Shown piece by piece: positions 1-7,474 of a stretch of DNA of 7,474 nucleotides. The notes beneath the pieces are model-generated. The model had not been told where the DNA came from. It ran no database searches and saw only the letters and a list, made by a program, of their open reading frames with translations. The stretch lies in NCBI GenBank assembly GCA_009840715.1, contig VXNE01000419.1, positions 1-7,474 of the forward strand, given 5' to 3'. Position numbers and translations under genes: made by a program. Positions within the stretch are counted from its first letter, which is position 1, and every line of letters begins with the position of its first letter. This DNA comes from Gammaproteobacteria bacterium (GTDB lineage: Bacteria; Pseudomonadota; Gammaproteobacteria; Pseudomonadales; Azotimanducaceae).

Positions 1-1120
<1,120 letters not shown>

Positions 1121-1124
<4 letters not shown>

Positions 1125-1846
1125 GCGCGGCCGCCGACCGCGTCGTGCTCGAGGCGTCGTGGAAGGCGGCGCTGCTCGCCGAGTTCGACAAGCCGTACAT
1201 GCAGAAGCTGCGGGAGTTCCTGCTCGCCGAGCGACAGGCCCGCAAGGTGGTGTACCCACGGGGCAGCGAGATGTTCGCGGCCCTCGACCTGACGCCGGTG
1301 GAACGCGTGCGCGTCGTCATCATCGGCCAGGATCCCTACCACGGACCGGGGCAGGCCCACGGGCTCTGCTTTTCGGTGCGGTCCGGCGTGGAGCGCCCTC
1401 CGTCGCTCGTGAACATCTTCCGGGAGATCGACGACGACATGTCGGACGACGGCGTACCCGGAGGCCATGCTGGCGGCCGCGTGCCCGAGGGCAAGGCCTG
1501 TCTCGCGTCCTGGGCGCGCCAGGGCGTGCTGCTGCTGAACGCCGTCCTCACCGTGGTGCGCGGCCGGGCCAACTCGCACCAGGGGCGGGGCTGGGAGACC
1601 TTCACGGACCGGATCGTGGAAGTCATCGACCGGGAGCGGGAGGGCGTCGTATTCATGCTCTGGGGGAGCTATGCTCAACGCAAGGGCGCCATGGTGGACG
1701 CCCGCCGTCACCTGGTGCTGCGGGCCCCCCACCCGTCGCCGCTGTCGGCGAACCGGGGGTTCTTCGGCTGCCGGCATTTCTCCAGCGCGAACCGGTACCT
1801 GGTGCAGCGGGGGCACGCGCCCATCGACTGGTTCGACGTGGAGTAA
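1121..1846 (+). CDS. ung: Uracil-DNA glycosylase, family 1
   Basis: The enzyme removes uracil from DNA after cytosine deamination or dUTP misincorporation, starting base-excision repair. The protein has 241 residues, slightly long for the family. The water-activating loop GQDPYHGPGQAHG carries catalytic Asp71 and Tyr73. Phe84 stacks on uracil, PPSLVNIF (93-100) is the Pro-rich DNA-compression loop, Asn140 in GVLLLNAVLTV recognises uracil, and His204 in HPSPLSA is the second catalytic residue in the minor-groove loop. The usual His of the SAHRGFFG segment is Asn211 here. The distance from catalytic Asp to uracil-binding Asn is 69 residues, against 59 in the E. coli enzyme as I recall it. The extra 10 residues lie in a Gly-rich stretch at about 107-126. 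The ATG at 1121 overlaps the lysS stop (ATGA) and has no strong Shine-Dalgarno sequence, so translation is probably coupled to lysS. All catalytic residues are present, so I expect an active enzyme. Confidence 0.97.
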
Positions 1847-1857
1847 ACAGGCACACC

Positions 1858-1865
1858 GGAGGAGG
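1858..1865 (+). promoter_or_regulatory. Strong Shine-Dalgarno sequence that sets the mmsA GTG start
   Basis: GGAGGAGG lies 6 bases before the GTG at 1872, in the 25-base gap after the ung stop. It is the best ribosome binding site in the window. It decides the mmsA start against in-frame candidates inside ung (for example the ATG at 1671), because the conserved protein begins directly after it with LPLFIDGEFVDS. Confidence 0.85.
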
Positions 1866-1871
1866 ACGATC

Positions 1872-3356
1872 GTGGGACTACCGCTATTCATCGACGGCGA
1901 GTTCGTGGACAGCGCGGGCGACCTGCTCGCGGTGACCGACCCCGCCACCCAGAACGTACTCACGGAAGTACCGTTCGCGACCCCGGACGAGATCGACCGC
2001 GCGGTGGCGAGCGCCCTCGAGGCGTTCGGGACCTGGCGCGAGACGCCGACGCCGGAACGGGCGCGGCTGATGATGAACTACCAGGCGCTCCTGAAGCGCT
2101 ACCAGGACGACATCGCGAAGATCGTGTCCGCTGAGACGGGCAAGACCTTCGCGGATGCGAAGGGCGACGTCTGGCGCGGCATCGAGGTGGTCGAGTACGC
2201 CTGCAACGTGTCGAGCCTGATGATGGGCGAGACCGTGGAGAACGTCGCCCGCAACATCGATACGTACAGCATCGTCCAGCCGCTCGGCGTCTGCGCGGGC
2301 ATCACGCCTTTCAACTTTCCCGCGATGATTCCGCTGTGGATGTTCCCCCTGGCCATCGCCTGCGGGAACACGTTCGTGCTGAAGCCCTCGGAACAGGACC
2401 CGATGACGCCGAACCGGCTCATCGAACTCTTCGTCGAGGCCGGCGCGCCGCCCGGGGTGGTGCAACTCGTGCACGGCGGCAAGGAGCAGGTCGACGCCCT
2501 GCTTGCCCATCCGGACGTGCGGGCCGTGTCGTTCGTCGGTTCCGTGCCCGTGGCGCAGTACGTCTACCGCACGGGCACGCAGAACCTGAAGCGCGTGCAG
2601 GCCATGGCCGGCGCCAAGAACCACATGGTCGTCATGCCGGACGCGGACCGCGAGCAGGTGATCTCCAACCTGGTCGGCGCCTCCTGCGGGGCGGCGGGAC
2701 AGCGCTGCATGGCCATCAGCGCGGCGGTGTTCGTCGGGGAGAGCGCGGAATGGCTGCCCGAACTGCGCGACGCCATGGCGGCGGTCCGGCCGGGGGCGTG
2801 GGACGACGACGGGGCCGGCTACGGTCCGCAGATCACGCCGCAGGCCAGGACACGCATCCTCGACTACATCGGCCGCGGCCGGGACGAGGGCGCTGCGCTG
2901 CTCCTCGACGGCTCCGACTGCAGGGTGGAGGGGTACCCGGACGGCAACTGGGTGGGCCCGACGCTGTTCGCCGACGTCACCCCGGACATGTCCATCTACC
3001 GCGACGAGATCTTCGGCCCCGTGCTGGTGACGTCCGCCGTCGACACGCTCGACGAGGCGATCCGCTTCGTCAACGCCAATCCCTACGGGAACGGCACGTC
3101 CATCTTCACGGCGAGCGGGGCCGCGGCGCGGCGCTTCCAGCACGAGATCGACGTGGGCCAGGTCGGCATCAACGTCCCGATTCCCGTGCCGTTGCCGTTC
3201 TTCTCGTTCACCGGGTGGAAGCAGTCCTTCTTCGGGGACCAGCACGCCTACGGCAAGCAGGCCGTGAAGTTCTACACCGAAACCAAGACGGTCACCGCCC
3301 GCTGGTTCCAGGACGCCCCCTCGCAGGGTCCCGAGATGACGATCCGGCTGCGCTGA
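1872..3356 (+). CDS. mmsA: Methylmalonate-semialdehyde dehydrogenase (CoA-acylating)
   Basis: The enzyme oxidises methylmalonate semialdehyde with NAD+ and CoA to propionyl-CoA and CO2, the last step of the valine branch. It can often also act on malonate semialdehyde. The protein has 494 residues from a GTG start, normal for this aldehyde dehydrogenase subfamily. Oxyanion-hole Asn148 lies in TPFNFPAMIPLWMFP. The NAD-fold segment VLKPSEQDP and the loop SFVGSVPVAQYVY follow. Nucleophile Cys279 lies in GAAGQRCMAIS, and the C-terminus has the family block GINVPIPVPLPFFSFTGWK and HAYGKQAVKFYTETKTVTARW. The general-base Glu of hydrolytic aldehyde dehydrogenases is absent (QAMAGAKNH in that region), as expected for an enzyme releasing its acyl group to CoA. 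It opens the valine cluster and its TGA overlaps the next ATG by one base. IolA of inositol catabolism is a close relative, but the neighbours favour the valine role. Confidence 0.96.
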   Translation: MGLPLFIDGEFVDSAGDLLAVTDPATQNVLTEVPFATPDEIDRAVASALEAFGTWRETPTPERARLMMNYQALLKRYQDDIAKIVSAETGKTFADAKGDVWRGIEVVEYACNVSSLMMGETVENVARNIDTYSIVQPLGVCAGITPFNFPAMIPLWMFPLAIACGNTFVLKPSEQDPMTPNRLIELFVEAGAPPGVVQLVHGGKEQVDALLAHPDVRAVSFVGSVPVAQYVYRTGTQNLKRVQAMAGAKNHMVVMPDADREQVISNLVGASCGAAGQRCMAISAAVFVGESAEWLPELRDAMAAVRPGAWDDDGAGYGPQITPQARTRILDYIGRGRDEGAALLLDGSDCRVEGYPDGNWVGPTLFADVTPDMSIYRDEIFGPVLVTSAVDTLDEAIRFVNANPYGNGTSIFTASGAAARRFQHEIDVGQVGINVPIPVPLPFFSFTGWKQSFFGDQHAYGKQAVKFYTETKTVTARWFQDAPSQGPEMTIRLR

Positions 3357-4528
3357 TGGACTTCGGCCTCACGGCGGACCAGCGCGCCTTCCGGGACACC
3401 GCGCGGGAGTTCAGCGACCGGGAGTTCGCGCCCCACGCAGCGCGCTGGGACGCCGAACAGGTGTTTCCGAGGGACACCATCGAGCGGGCTGGCGCGCTCG
3501 GGTTCTGCGCGCTCTACGCGCCAGAGGCCATCGGCGGCATGGGGCTGCCGCGGCTGGACTCGAGCATCGTCCTCGAGGAACTCGCCCGCGGCTGCACGTC
3601 CACCACCGCGTACATCACGATCCACAACATGGCGCTCTGGATGATCGCCGAGTTCGGATCGGAGGACGCGAAGACGACGTTCGGACCGGGGCTCGTGGCG
3701 GGTGAGCGGCTGGCGTCCTACTGCCTCACCGAGCCGAACGCCGGGTCGGACGCGGCCTCGCTTCGGACCGTTGCGCGCAAGGACGGCGACTGCTATCGGA
3801 TGACCGGGACGAAGGCGTTCATCTCGGGCGGCGGGGACACGGACGTGCTCGTCGTCATGGCGCGGCTGTCCGACCGCTCGGGCGTGCACGAAGGCGCGGG
3901 AGGCATCTGCAGCTTCGCCGTGCCCGCGGACAGCCCGGGCGTGTCCTTCGGGCGCAAGGAAGCCAAGATGGGATGGAACAGCCAGCCGACGCGGCAGATC
4001 GTCTTCGACGATGTGGAGGTGCCTTCCGCGTACCGGCTGGGCACCGAGGGGGAAGGGTTCAAGATCGCCATGCGGGGCCTCGACGGCGGCCGCATCAATA
4101 TCGCGACCTGCTCGGTGGGCACCGCCCAGGCGGCGTTCGACGCGGCGTCGTCGTACCTGCGGGAACGCCGCCAGTTCGGCCAGGCGCTCGCGAGCTTCCA
4201 GGGGCTGCAGTTCCGGCTCGCGGACATGGCGACGGACCTCGTGGCGGCGCGCAACATGGTGCGCATGGCCGCGTGGAAGCTCGACCACGGCGATCCGGAG
4301 GCGACGATGTACTGCGCGATGGCCAAGCGCTTCGCCACCGACGCGGGCTTCGACATCTGCAACCAGGCGCTGCAGCTCCACGGCGGGTACGGATATCTCA
4401 GGGAGTTTCCGCTCGAACGCCACGTGCGCGACACCCGCGTGCACCAGATCCTCGAAGGCACCAACGAGGTGATGCGCGTCATCATCTCCCGCCGGCTGCT
4501 GATGGAGCAGGCCGTCGAACTGGTCTGA
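3356..4528 (+). CDS. Isobutyryl-CoA dehydrogenase (ACAD8-like acyl-CoA dehydrogenase)
   Basis: This FAD flavoenzyme oxidises isobutyryl-CoA to methacrylyl-CoA and passes electrons to electron-transfer flavoprotein. The 390 residues give the usual layout: N-terminal helical domain to about 115, beta domain about 116-225, C-terminal helical domain after that. The first family signature CLTEPNAGSDAAS is at 123-135. The second starts at Gln340 (QLHGGYGYLREF) and runs to LEGTNEVMR. Catalytic base Glu367 sits in LEGTNE, the position used by most short-chain members (isovaleryl-CoA dehydrogenase has it elsewhere). Segments KMGWNSQPTR, RGLDGGRINIATCSVG and LADMATDLVAARNMVR closely match mammalian isobutyryl-CoA dehydrogenase as I remember it, which supports substrate choice beyond the generic family. 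The ATG at 3356 shares its A with the mmsA stop (TGATG), and no good Shine-Dalgarno precedes it. A 2-methylbutyryl-CoA activity cannot be excluded. Confidence 0.94.
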   Translation: MDFGLTADQRAFRDTAREFSDREFAPHAARWDAEQVFPRDTIERAGALGFCALYAPEAIGGMGLPRLDSSIVLEELARGCTSTTAYITIHNMALWMIAEFGSEDAKTTFGPGLVAGERLASYCLTEPNAGSDAASLRTVARKDGDCYRMTGTKAFISGGGDTDVLVVMARLSDRSGVHEGAGGICSFAVPADSPGVSFGRKEAKMGWNSQPTRQIVFDDVEVPSAYRLGTEGEGFKIAMRGLDGGRINIATCSVGTAQAAFDAASSYLRERRQFGQALASFQGLQFRLADMATDLVAARNMVRMAAWKLDHGDPEATMYCAMAKRFATDAGFDICNQALQLHGGYGYLREFPLERHVRDTRVHQILEGTNEVMRVIISRRLLMEQAVELV

Positions 4529-4579
4529 TCGCGGCGCACGCGGGCCGACGGCGCGCAAGACACAACACGAGGCGCAGAC

Positions 4580-4585
4580 AAGGAG
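4580..4585 (+). promoter_or_regulatory. Shine-Dalgarno sequence of the enoyl-CoA hydratase gene
   Basis: AAGGAG lies 7 bases before the ATG at 4593. It sits at the end of the 64-base gap 4529-4592, the longest gap in the window. I see no clear promoter boxes, operator palindrome or rho-independent terminator in that gap. This gene therefore appears to have independent translation initiation, unlike the coupled genes on either side. Confidence 0.75.
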
Positions 4586-4592
4586 TCCCGCC

Positions 4593-5384
4593 ATGACCAT
4601 CGAATCGAAATCCGCCAAGCTGCGGGCCGAGGTGCGCGGGCGTACCGTGCTCCTGACCATCGACAACCCGCCGGCCAATACCTGGGACCAGGACAACCTG
4701 GCTGCCCTCACCGACCTGGTGGACGACTGCGAGGCCGACCGGGACGTCTACGCGATCGTGGTCACCGGCGCCGGCGAGCGGTTCTTCTCGGCGGGTGCCG
4801 ACCTCAAGGTGTTCGCGGCGGGTGAGAAGGCCGTCGCCGCCGAAATGGCTGCGGCGTTCGGACGGGCGTTCGAGCGTCTCGCCGCCTTCCGCGGGGTGAC
4901 CATCGCCGCGATCAACGGCTACGCCATGGGCGGGGGCCTGGAATGCGCCATGGCCTGCGACATCCGCATCGCGGAGCGCCAGGCGTCCATGGCGCTGCCG
5001 GAGGCGTCCGTGGGCCTCCTGCCATGCGGCGGCGGCACGCAGAACCTCGCCTGGCTGGTCGGCGAAGGATGGGCGAAACGCATGATCCTGTGCGGGGAGC
5101 GCGTCGACGCCGACACGGCGGCCCGGATCGGCCTGGTGGAAGAGGTGGTCGACACGGGCGGCGCCCTCGACACGGCCCTCGCGCTCGCCGAGCGCGTGTC
5201 CGGCCAGAGCCCGCCGGCGGTCGCGTCCTCCAAGCGCCTGATCCAGCTTGGCCGCTCGTCTTCCATCGCGGCCTCGTATCGGCCCGAGCGCGACGCGTTC
5301 GTCGATCTCTTCGACACCGTGGACCAGAAAGAGGGCGTCAACGCCTTCCTCGAGAAGCGGCCCCCGCGCTGGATCAACGGCTGA
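4593..5384 (+). CDS. Enoyl-CoA hydratase (crotonase family), probable methacrylyl-CoA hydratase
   Basis: It is predicted to add water across the double bond of an enoyl-CoA. In this cluster the likely substrate is methacrylyl-CoA, giving 3-hydroxyisobutyryl-CoA. The protein has 263 residues, the standard single-domain crotonase length. The first oxyanion-hole segment is FFSAGADLK (64-72) and the second AINGYAMGGGLECAMACD (106-123). Both acid/base glutamates of true hydratases are present: Glu117 in GGGLECA and Glu137 in LPEASVGLLP, followed by GGGTQNL. The C-terminal tail EGVNAFLEKRPPRW is typical of the family. The fit to a real hydratase is therefore good. The substrate is inferred only from position between the isobutyryl-CoA dehydrogenase and the HIBCH-like hydrolase, since crotonases are poorly predictable from sequence. 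The gene ends in TGATG, sharing one base with the next start. Cys145 next to the active-site turn (PCGGGTQ) differs from the more usual PGAGGTQ and may be neutral. Confidence 0.9.
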   Translation: MTIESKSAKLRAEVRGRTVLLTIDNPPANTWDQDNLAALTDLVDDCEADRDVYAIVVTGAGERFFSAGADLKVFAAGEKAVAAEMAAAFGRAFERLAAFRGVTIAAINGYAMGGGLECAMACDIRIAERQASMALPEASVGLLPCGGGTQNLAWLVGEGWAKRMILCGERVDADTAARIGLVEEVVDTGGALDTALALAERVSGQSPPAVASSKRLIQLGRSSSIAASYRPERDAFVDLFDTVDQKEGVNAFLEKRPPRWING

Positions 5385-6472
5385 TGACGAACCCGGCCCG
5401 GATCCGGTTCGAGGAGGTTGCGCTCGCGTCCGGGCGATGCCTGGGCGTCGCAACGCTCGATTCCGAGGAGACGCTCAACGCGCTCTCGCTTCCCATGGCG
5501 CATGCGCTCGATGCGCAACTCGTGCGGTGGGCGGACCGCGAGGACATGGCCTGCGTGCTCCTCCAGGGCGCGGGGGAGCGCGCGTTCTCGGCCGGTGGGG
5601 ACATCCAGGACCTGTACCGGGCGATGGTGAGGAACCATGCGGCGGGGGCCACCGTCGACGACACGCCGGACCGGTTCTTCGAGGCGGAATACCGGCTCGA
5701 CTACCGCATCCACACGTTTCCGAAGACCGTCGTTGCGTTCGGCCGGGGCTTTGTCATGGGCGGAGGGCTGGGCCTGTACTCCGCGTCCGCCGTCCGCGTC
5801 GTCACGCCCACGACACGGATCGCGATGCCGGAAGTGACGATCGGCCTGTTCCCGGACGCGGGCGCCACCTGGATCCTGCGCGGGCTCCCGCCGCACCTGG
5901 CGCTGTTCCTGGGCGCCACGGGCACGCGCATGGACGCGGCCGATGCCCTGTACGCGGGCCTCGGCACGCACTTCACCGGTAGCGACTGCGACCCCGTGGC
6001 CGCGCTGGTCGCTGCGAACGGAGACCCCGATCGCGCGTTCGACGCCGATCCGTCGCTCGAGACCGGGAACCTGGAAGCGGCCGACCCCGTCCTCGCGGAG
6101 GCGCTGCCGGAGATTCCGGCCGGCGCCGCGAGTGCGCGGGCCGCGCTGGAAACGCTGTCCGGCGTCGGCGACTGGTATGCGCGTGGGCTCGCGACGATGC
6201 GGGGAGGCTGCCCGACGACCGTCGGCATCGTCTGCGAACAACTGCGCCGGGCGCCGGCCCTCGACCTCGCGGACTGCTTCCGGATGGAGATGACGATCGC
6301 GAGCCGCTGCGCGCGGTTCGACGATTTCGCGGAAGGGGTGCGCGCGCTGATCATGGACAAGGACGGCGCCCCGCAGTGGCGGAACGACGGCGCGCAAGCC
6401 CACGTGCTGGCGCACTTCGAACCGCCCTGGGAGATCAATCCCCTGTTCGATCTCGGGAGGACCGGAACATGA
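5384..6472 (+). CDS. 3-hydroxyisobutyryl-CoA hydrolase (HIBCH-like crotonase)
   Basis: The predicted role is thioester hydrolysis of 3-hydroxyisobutyryl-CoA to 3-hydroxyisobutyrate and CoA, the step that makes valine breakdown pass through a free acid. The protein has 362 residues, about 100 longer than simple crotonases, as is normal for HIBCH. Oxyanion-hole segments are AFSAGGDIQDLY (from about 67) and MGGGLGLYS (125-133). The hydratase glutamate of GGGxE is replaced by Gly130, while Glu150 in MPEVTIGLFPD and Asp158 match the catalytic acid pair of HIBCH. The C-terminal extension has the diagnostic FRMEMTIASRCARFDDFAEGVRALIMDKD. FPDAGATW replaces the more usual FPDVGGSY/GGGY, a mild active-site change. 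Translation probably depends on coupling: the start overlaps the preceding stop (TGATG) and has no clear Shine-Dalgarno. Databases often label such genes merely enoyl-CoA hydratase/isomerase; the extension and active site argue for a hydrolase. Confidence 0.92.
   Translation: MTNPARIRFEEVALASGRCLGVATLDSEETLNALSLPMAHALDAQLVRWADREDMACVLLQGAGERAFSAGGDIQDLYRAMVRNHAAGATVDDTPDRFFEAEYRLDYRIHTFPKTVVAFGRGFVMGGGLGLYSASAVRVVTPTTRIAMPEVTIGLFPDAGATWILRGLPPHLALFLGATGTRMDAADALYAGLGTHFTGSDCDPVAALVAANGDPDRAFDADPSLETGNLEAADPVLAEALPEIPAGAASARAALETLSGVGDWYARGLATMRGGCPTTVGIVCEQLRRAPALDLADCFRMEMTIASRCARFDDFAEGVRALIMDKDGAPQWRNDGAQAHVLAHFEPPWEINPLFDLGRTGT
6455..6460 (+). promoter_or_regulatory. Shine-Dalgarno sequence of mmsB, inside the hydrolase gene
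   Basis: GGGAGG lies 8 bases before the ATG at 6469 and is inside the last codons of the preceding hydrolase gene. Together with the ATGA overlap it fixes the mmsB start at 6469 rather than any upstream in-frame codon. Confidence 0.75.
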
Positions 6473-7365
6473 GAGTCGGATTCATCGGCGTCGGCAACAT
6501 GGGTGGCCCGATGGCCAGGAACCTCGTCGCCGCGGGCCACGAAGTGGCCGCGCACGACCTGGTGGCGGACCTGGTCGCGGCATGCGTCGCCGCCGGCGCC
6601 GCGGCGGCGGGTTCGGCCCAGGCGGCGGTCGCCGACGCGGAGGTCGTCGTCAGCATGCTCCCGGCGAGCAAACACGTGCACGGACTCTACGTGGAGGAAT
6701 GCCTGCTGGACGTCATCGACCCCGCCGCGACGGTGGTCGACTGCTCGACGATCGCTCCGGCCACCGCACGGGCGGTGGCGGCAGAGGCCGCGGAGCGCGG
6801 CATCGACATGCTGGACGCCCCGGTGTCGGGCGGCACCGCCGGCGCGGAGAATGGCACGCTGACGTTCATGGTGGGCGGAGACGGCGGCGTCCTCGACAGG
6901 GTCCGGCCACTGCTCGAACAGATGGGGGCGAACGTCTTCCACGCCGGCGAGCCGGGGGCGGGGCAGACGGCCAAGGTGTGCAACAACATGCTGCTGGCCG
7001 CGCAGATGACCGCCACGGCGGAGGCGCTCGCGCTCGGCGCCGCCGAAGGACTGGATCCGGCGACGCTGTCCGCCATCATGCAGCGTTCGTCCGGCGGCAA
7101 CTGGCCGCTCAACGTCTACAACCCCTGGCCGGGCGTCATGGAGGGCGTGCCGGCGTCACGCGGGTACGAGGGCGGCTTCCTCGTGGATCTCATGATCAAG
7201 GACCTGGAGCTCGCGCTCGACGCCGCGAGCGAGTCCGGCACGCCGGTGGCGATGGGATCGCTCGCGCGCAACCTCTATCGGTTGCACCGCCGCGTGAACG
7301 ACGCCGGCGCGCTCGATTTTTCGAGCATACAGTTGCTCGTGGAGCCGGGGGCCGGACAGGGGTGA
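6469..7365 (+). CDS. mmsB: 3-hydroxyisobutyrate dehydrogenase
   Basis: This NAD(P)-dependent beta-hydroxyacid dehydrogenase oxidises 3-hydroxyisobutyrate to methylmalonate semialdehyde, the substrate of MmsA encoded at the front of the cluster. The protein has 298 residues, the family's usual length. The N-terminal Rossmann domain opens with MRVGFIGVGNMGGPMARNL, including the dinucleotide-binding glycines 7, 9 and 12. Asp35 after the second strand (AAHDL) suggests preference for NAD over NADP, an inference only. The substrate-binding stretch DAPVSGGTAGAENGTLTF has Ser120. Catalytic Lys169 lies in GAGQTAKVCNN with the conserved Asn pair just after it, and the C-terminal helical domain ends with the typical GGFLVDLMIKDLELAL and DFSSIQLL. 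Related families (tartronate semialdehyde reductase, GLYR1-like) share these motifs, but the neighbouring genes and the C-terminal segment favour 3-hydroxyisobutyrate. The start overlaps the hydrolase stop as ATGA. Confidence 0.95.
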   Translation: MRVGFIGVGNMGGPMARNLVAAGHEVAAHDLVADLVAACVAAGAAAAGSAQAAVADAEVVVSMLPASKHVHGLYVEECLLDVIDPAATVVDCSTIAPATARAVAAEAAERGIDMLDAPVSGGTAGAENGTLTFMVGGDGGVLDRVRPLLEQMGANVFHAGEPGAGQTAKVCNNMLLAAQMTATAEALALGAAEGLDPATLSAIMQRSSGGNWPLNVYNPWPGVMEGVPASRGYEGGFLVDLMIKDLELALDAASESGTPVAMGSLARNLYRLHRRVNDAGALDFSSIQLLVEPGAGQG

Positions 7366-7474
7366 GCGGGTTGGCCCGTCCATCCGTCCAGCCACGGCTG
7401 AGCGTCGAGGCGCGCCGGGCGTTGGTCGCAGCCATTCGAACGGCGGCCGCGAAGAAGGTCGTTCCGGGCGCGAG
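7362..7474 (+). CDS. Possible start of a further coupled gene (3' end outside the window)
   Basis: A GTG at 7362 overlaps the mmsB stop as GTGA, and the frame stays open to the right edge. It would encode 37 complete codons beginning MSGLARPSVQPRLSVEARRA. Roughly four fifths of its third positions are G or C, better than the alternative open frame starting at 7364; the frame at 7363 has stops. The peptide is rich in Ala and Arg and could be an amphipathic N-terminal helix, with no recognisable domain. I do not recognise the product. The overlap type matches other junctions in the cluster, which is the main support. The Shine-Dalgarno sequence is weak. The alternative is plain noncoding DNA after the operon, although I see no terminator hairpin here. 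Confidence 0.4.
   Translation, partial: MSGLARPSVQPRLSVEARRALVAAIRTAAAKKVVPGA

Noticed and set aside
1671..1871. In-frame upstream extension of mmsA into ung
   Set aside because: This stretch is the shadow of ung in another frame. The strong Shine-Dalgarno and the family N-terminus put the start at the GTG at 1872.
1847..1871. A terminator between ung and mmsA
   Set aside because: The 25 bases contain no hairpin followed by a T-run and are mostly ribosome binding site.
1884..3245. Long antisense open frame opposite mmsA (453 codons)
   Set aside because: It is composed of Arg, Gly, His and Pro-rich sequence with no domain. Such frames are expected opposite GC-rich genes because stop codons are rare there.
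4546..6398. A 14-base direct repeat, CGACGGCGCGCAAG, at 4546-4559 and 6385-6398
   Set aside because: One copy is intergenic and the other is inside the hydrolase coding sequence. It has no symmetry or spacing pattern, so it is likely chance in high-GC DNA.
4919..6415. Long antisense open frames opposite the two crotonase genes and into mmsB (also 3272-4711 and 5701-6942)
   Set aside because: They have no recognisable motif and mirror well-identified sense genes, so they are compositional artefacts.
7366..7474. A rho-independent terminator after mmsB
   Set aside because: There is no T-run and no clear stem-loop. The stretch looks more like coding sequence.

Overview
The window is a compact, one-directional stretch of a high-GC bacterial chromosome. 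Every gene reads on the + strand and third codon positions are mostly G or C. The protein motifs look proteobacterial, and the order of the catabolic genes resembles valine-degradation operons I recall from gammaproteobacteria such as Shewanella and Pseudomonas. That placement is inference from remembered families; no search was run.

Layout: (1) 1-1124, the 3' three quarters of lysS (class II lysyl-tRNA synthetase), cut by the left edge. (2) 1121-1846, ung (uracil-DNA glycosylase), overlapping lysS by 4 bases. (3) 1872-7365, five genes for the lower valine pathway: mmsA (methylmalonate-semialdehyde dehydrogenase), an isobutyryl-CoA dehydrogenase of the ACAD8 type, an enoyl-CoA hydratase, a 3-hydroxyisobutyryl-CoA hydrolase of the HIBCH type, and mmsB (3-hydroxyisobutyrate dehydrogenase). 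(4) 7362-7474, what may be the first codons of a further coupled gene, cut by the right edge.

The five catabolic enzymes form a gap-free chemical route. Isobutyryl-CoA is oxidised to methacrylyl-CoA (acyl-CoA dehydrogenase) and hydrated to 3-hydroxyisobutyryl-CoA (hydratase). This is hydrolysed to free 3-hydroxyisobutyrate (HIBCH-like), which is oxidised to methylmalonate semialdehyde (MmsB). MmsA then converts that to propionyl-CoA, CO2 and NADH. The steps before isobutyryl-CoA (transaminase, branched-chain ketoacid dehydrogenase) and after propionyl-CoA are not in the window.

The whole window looks like one transcription unit or two abutting ones. Gene junctions are ATGA or TGATG overlaps, or gaps of 25 and 64 bases. 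No promoter or terminator is evident between genes. I see no RNA genes, mobile elements, CRISPR arrays or notable repeats. I found no convincing evidence of an undescribed system. The points most worth checking are the attachment of the valine module to lysS-ung without promoter space, a 10-residue loop insertion in Ung, and the possible downstream gene.
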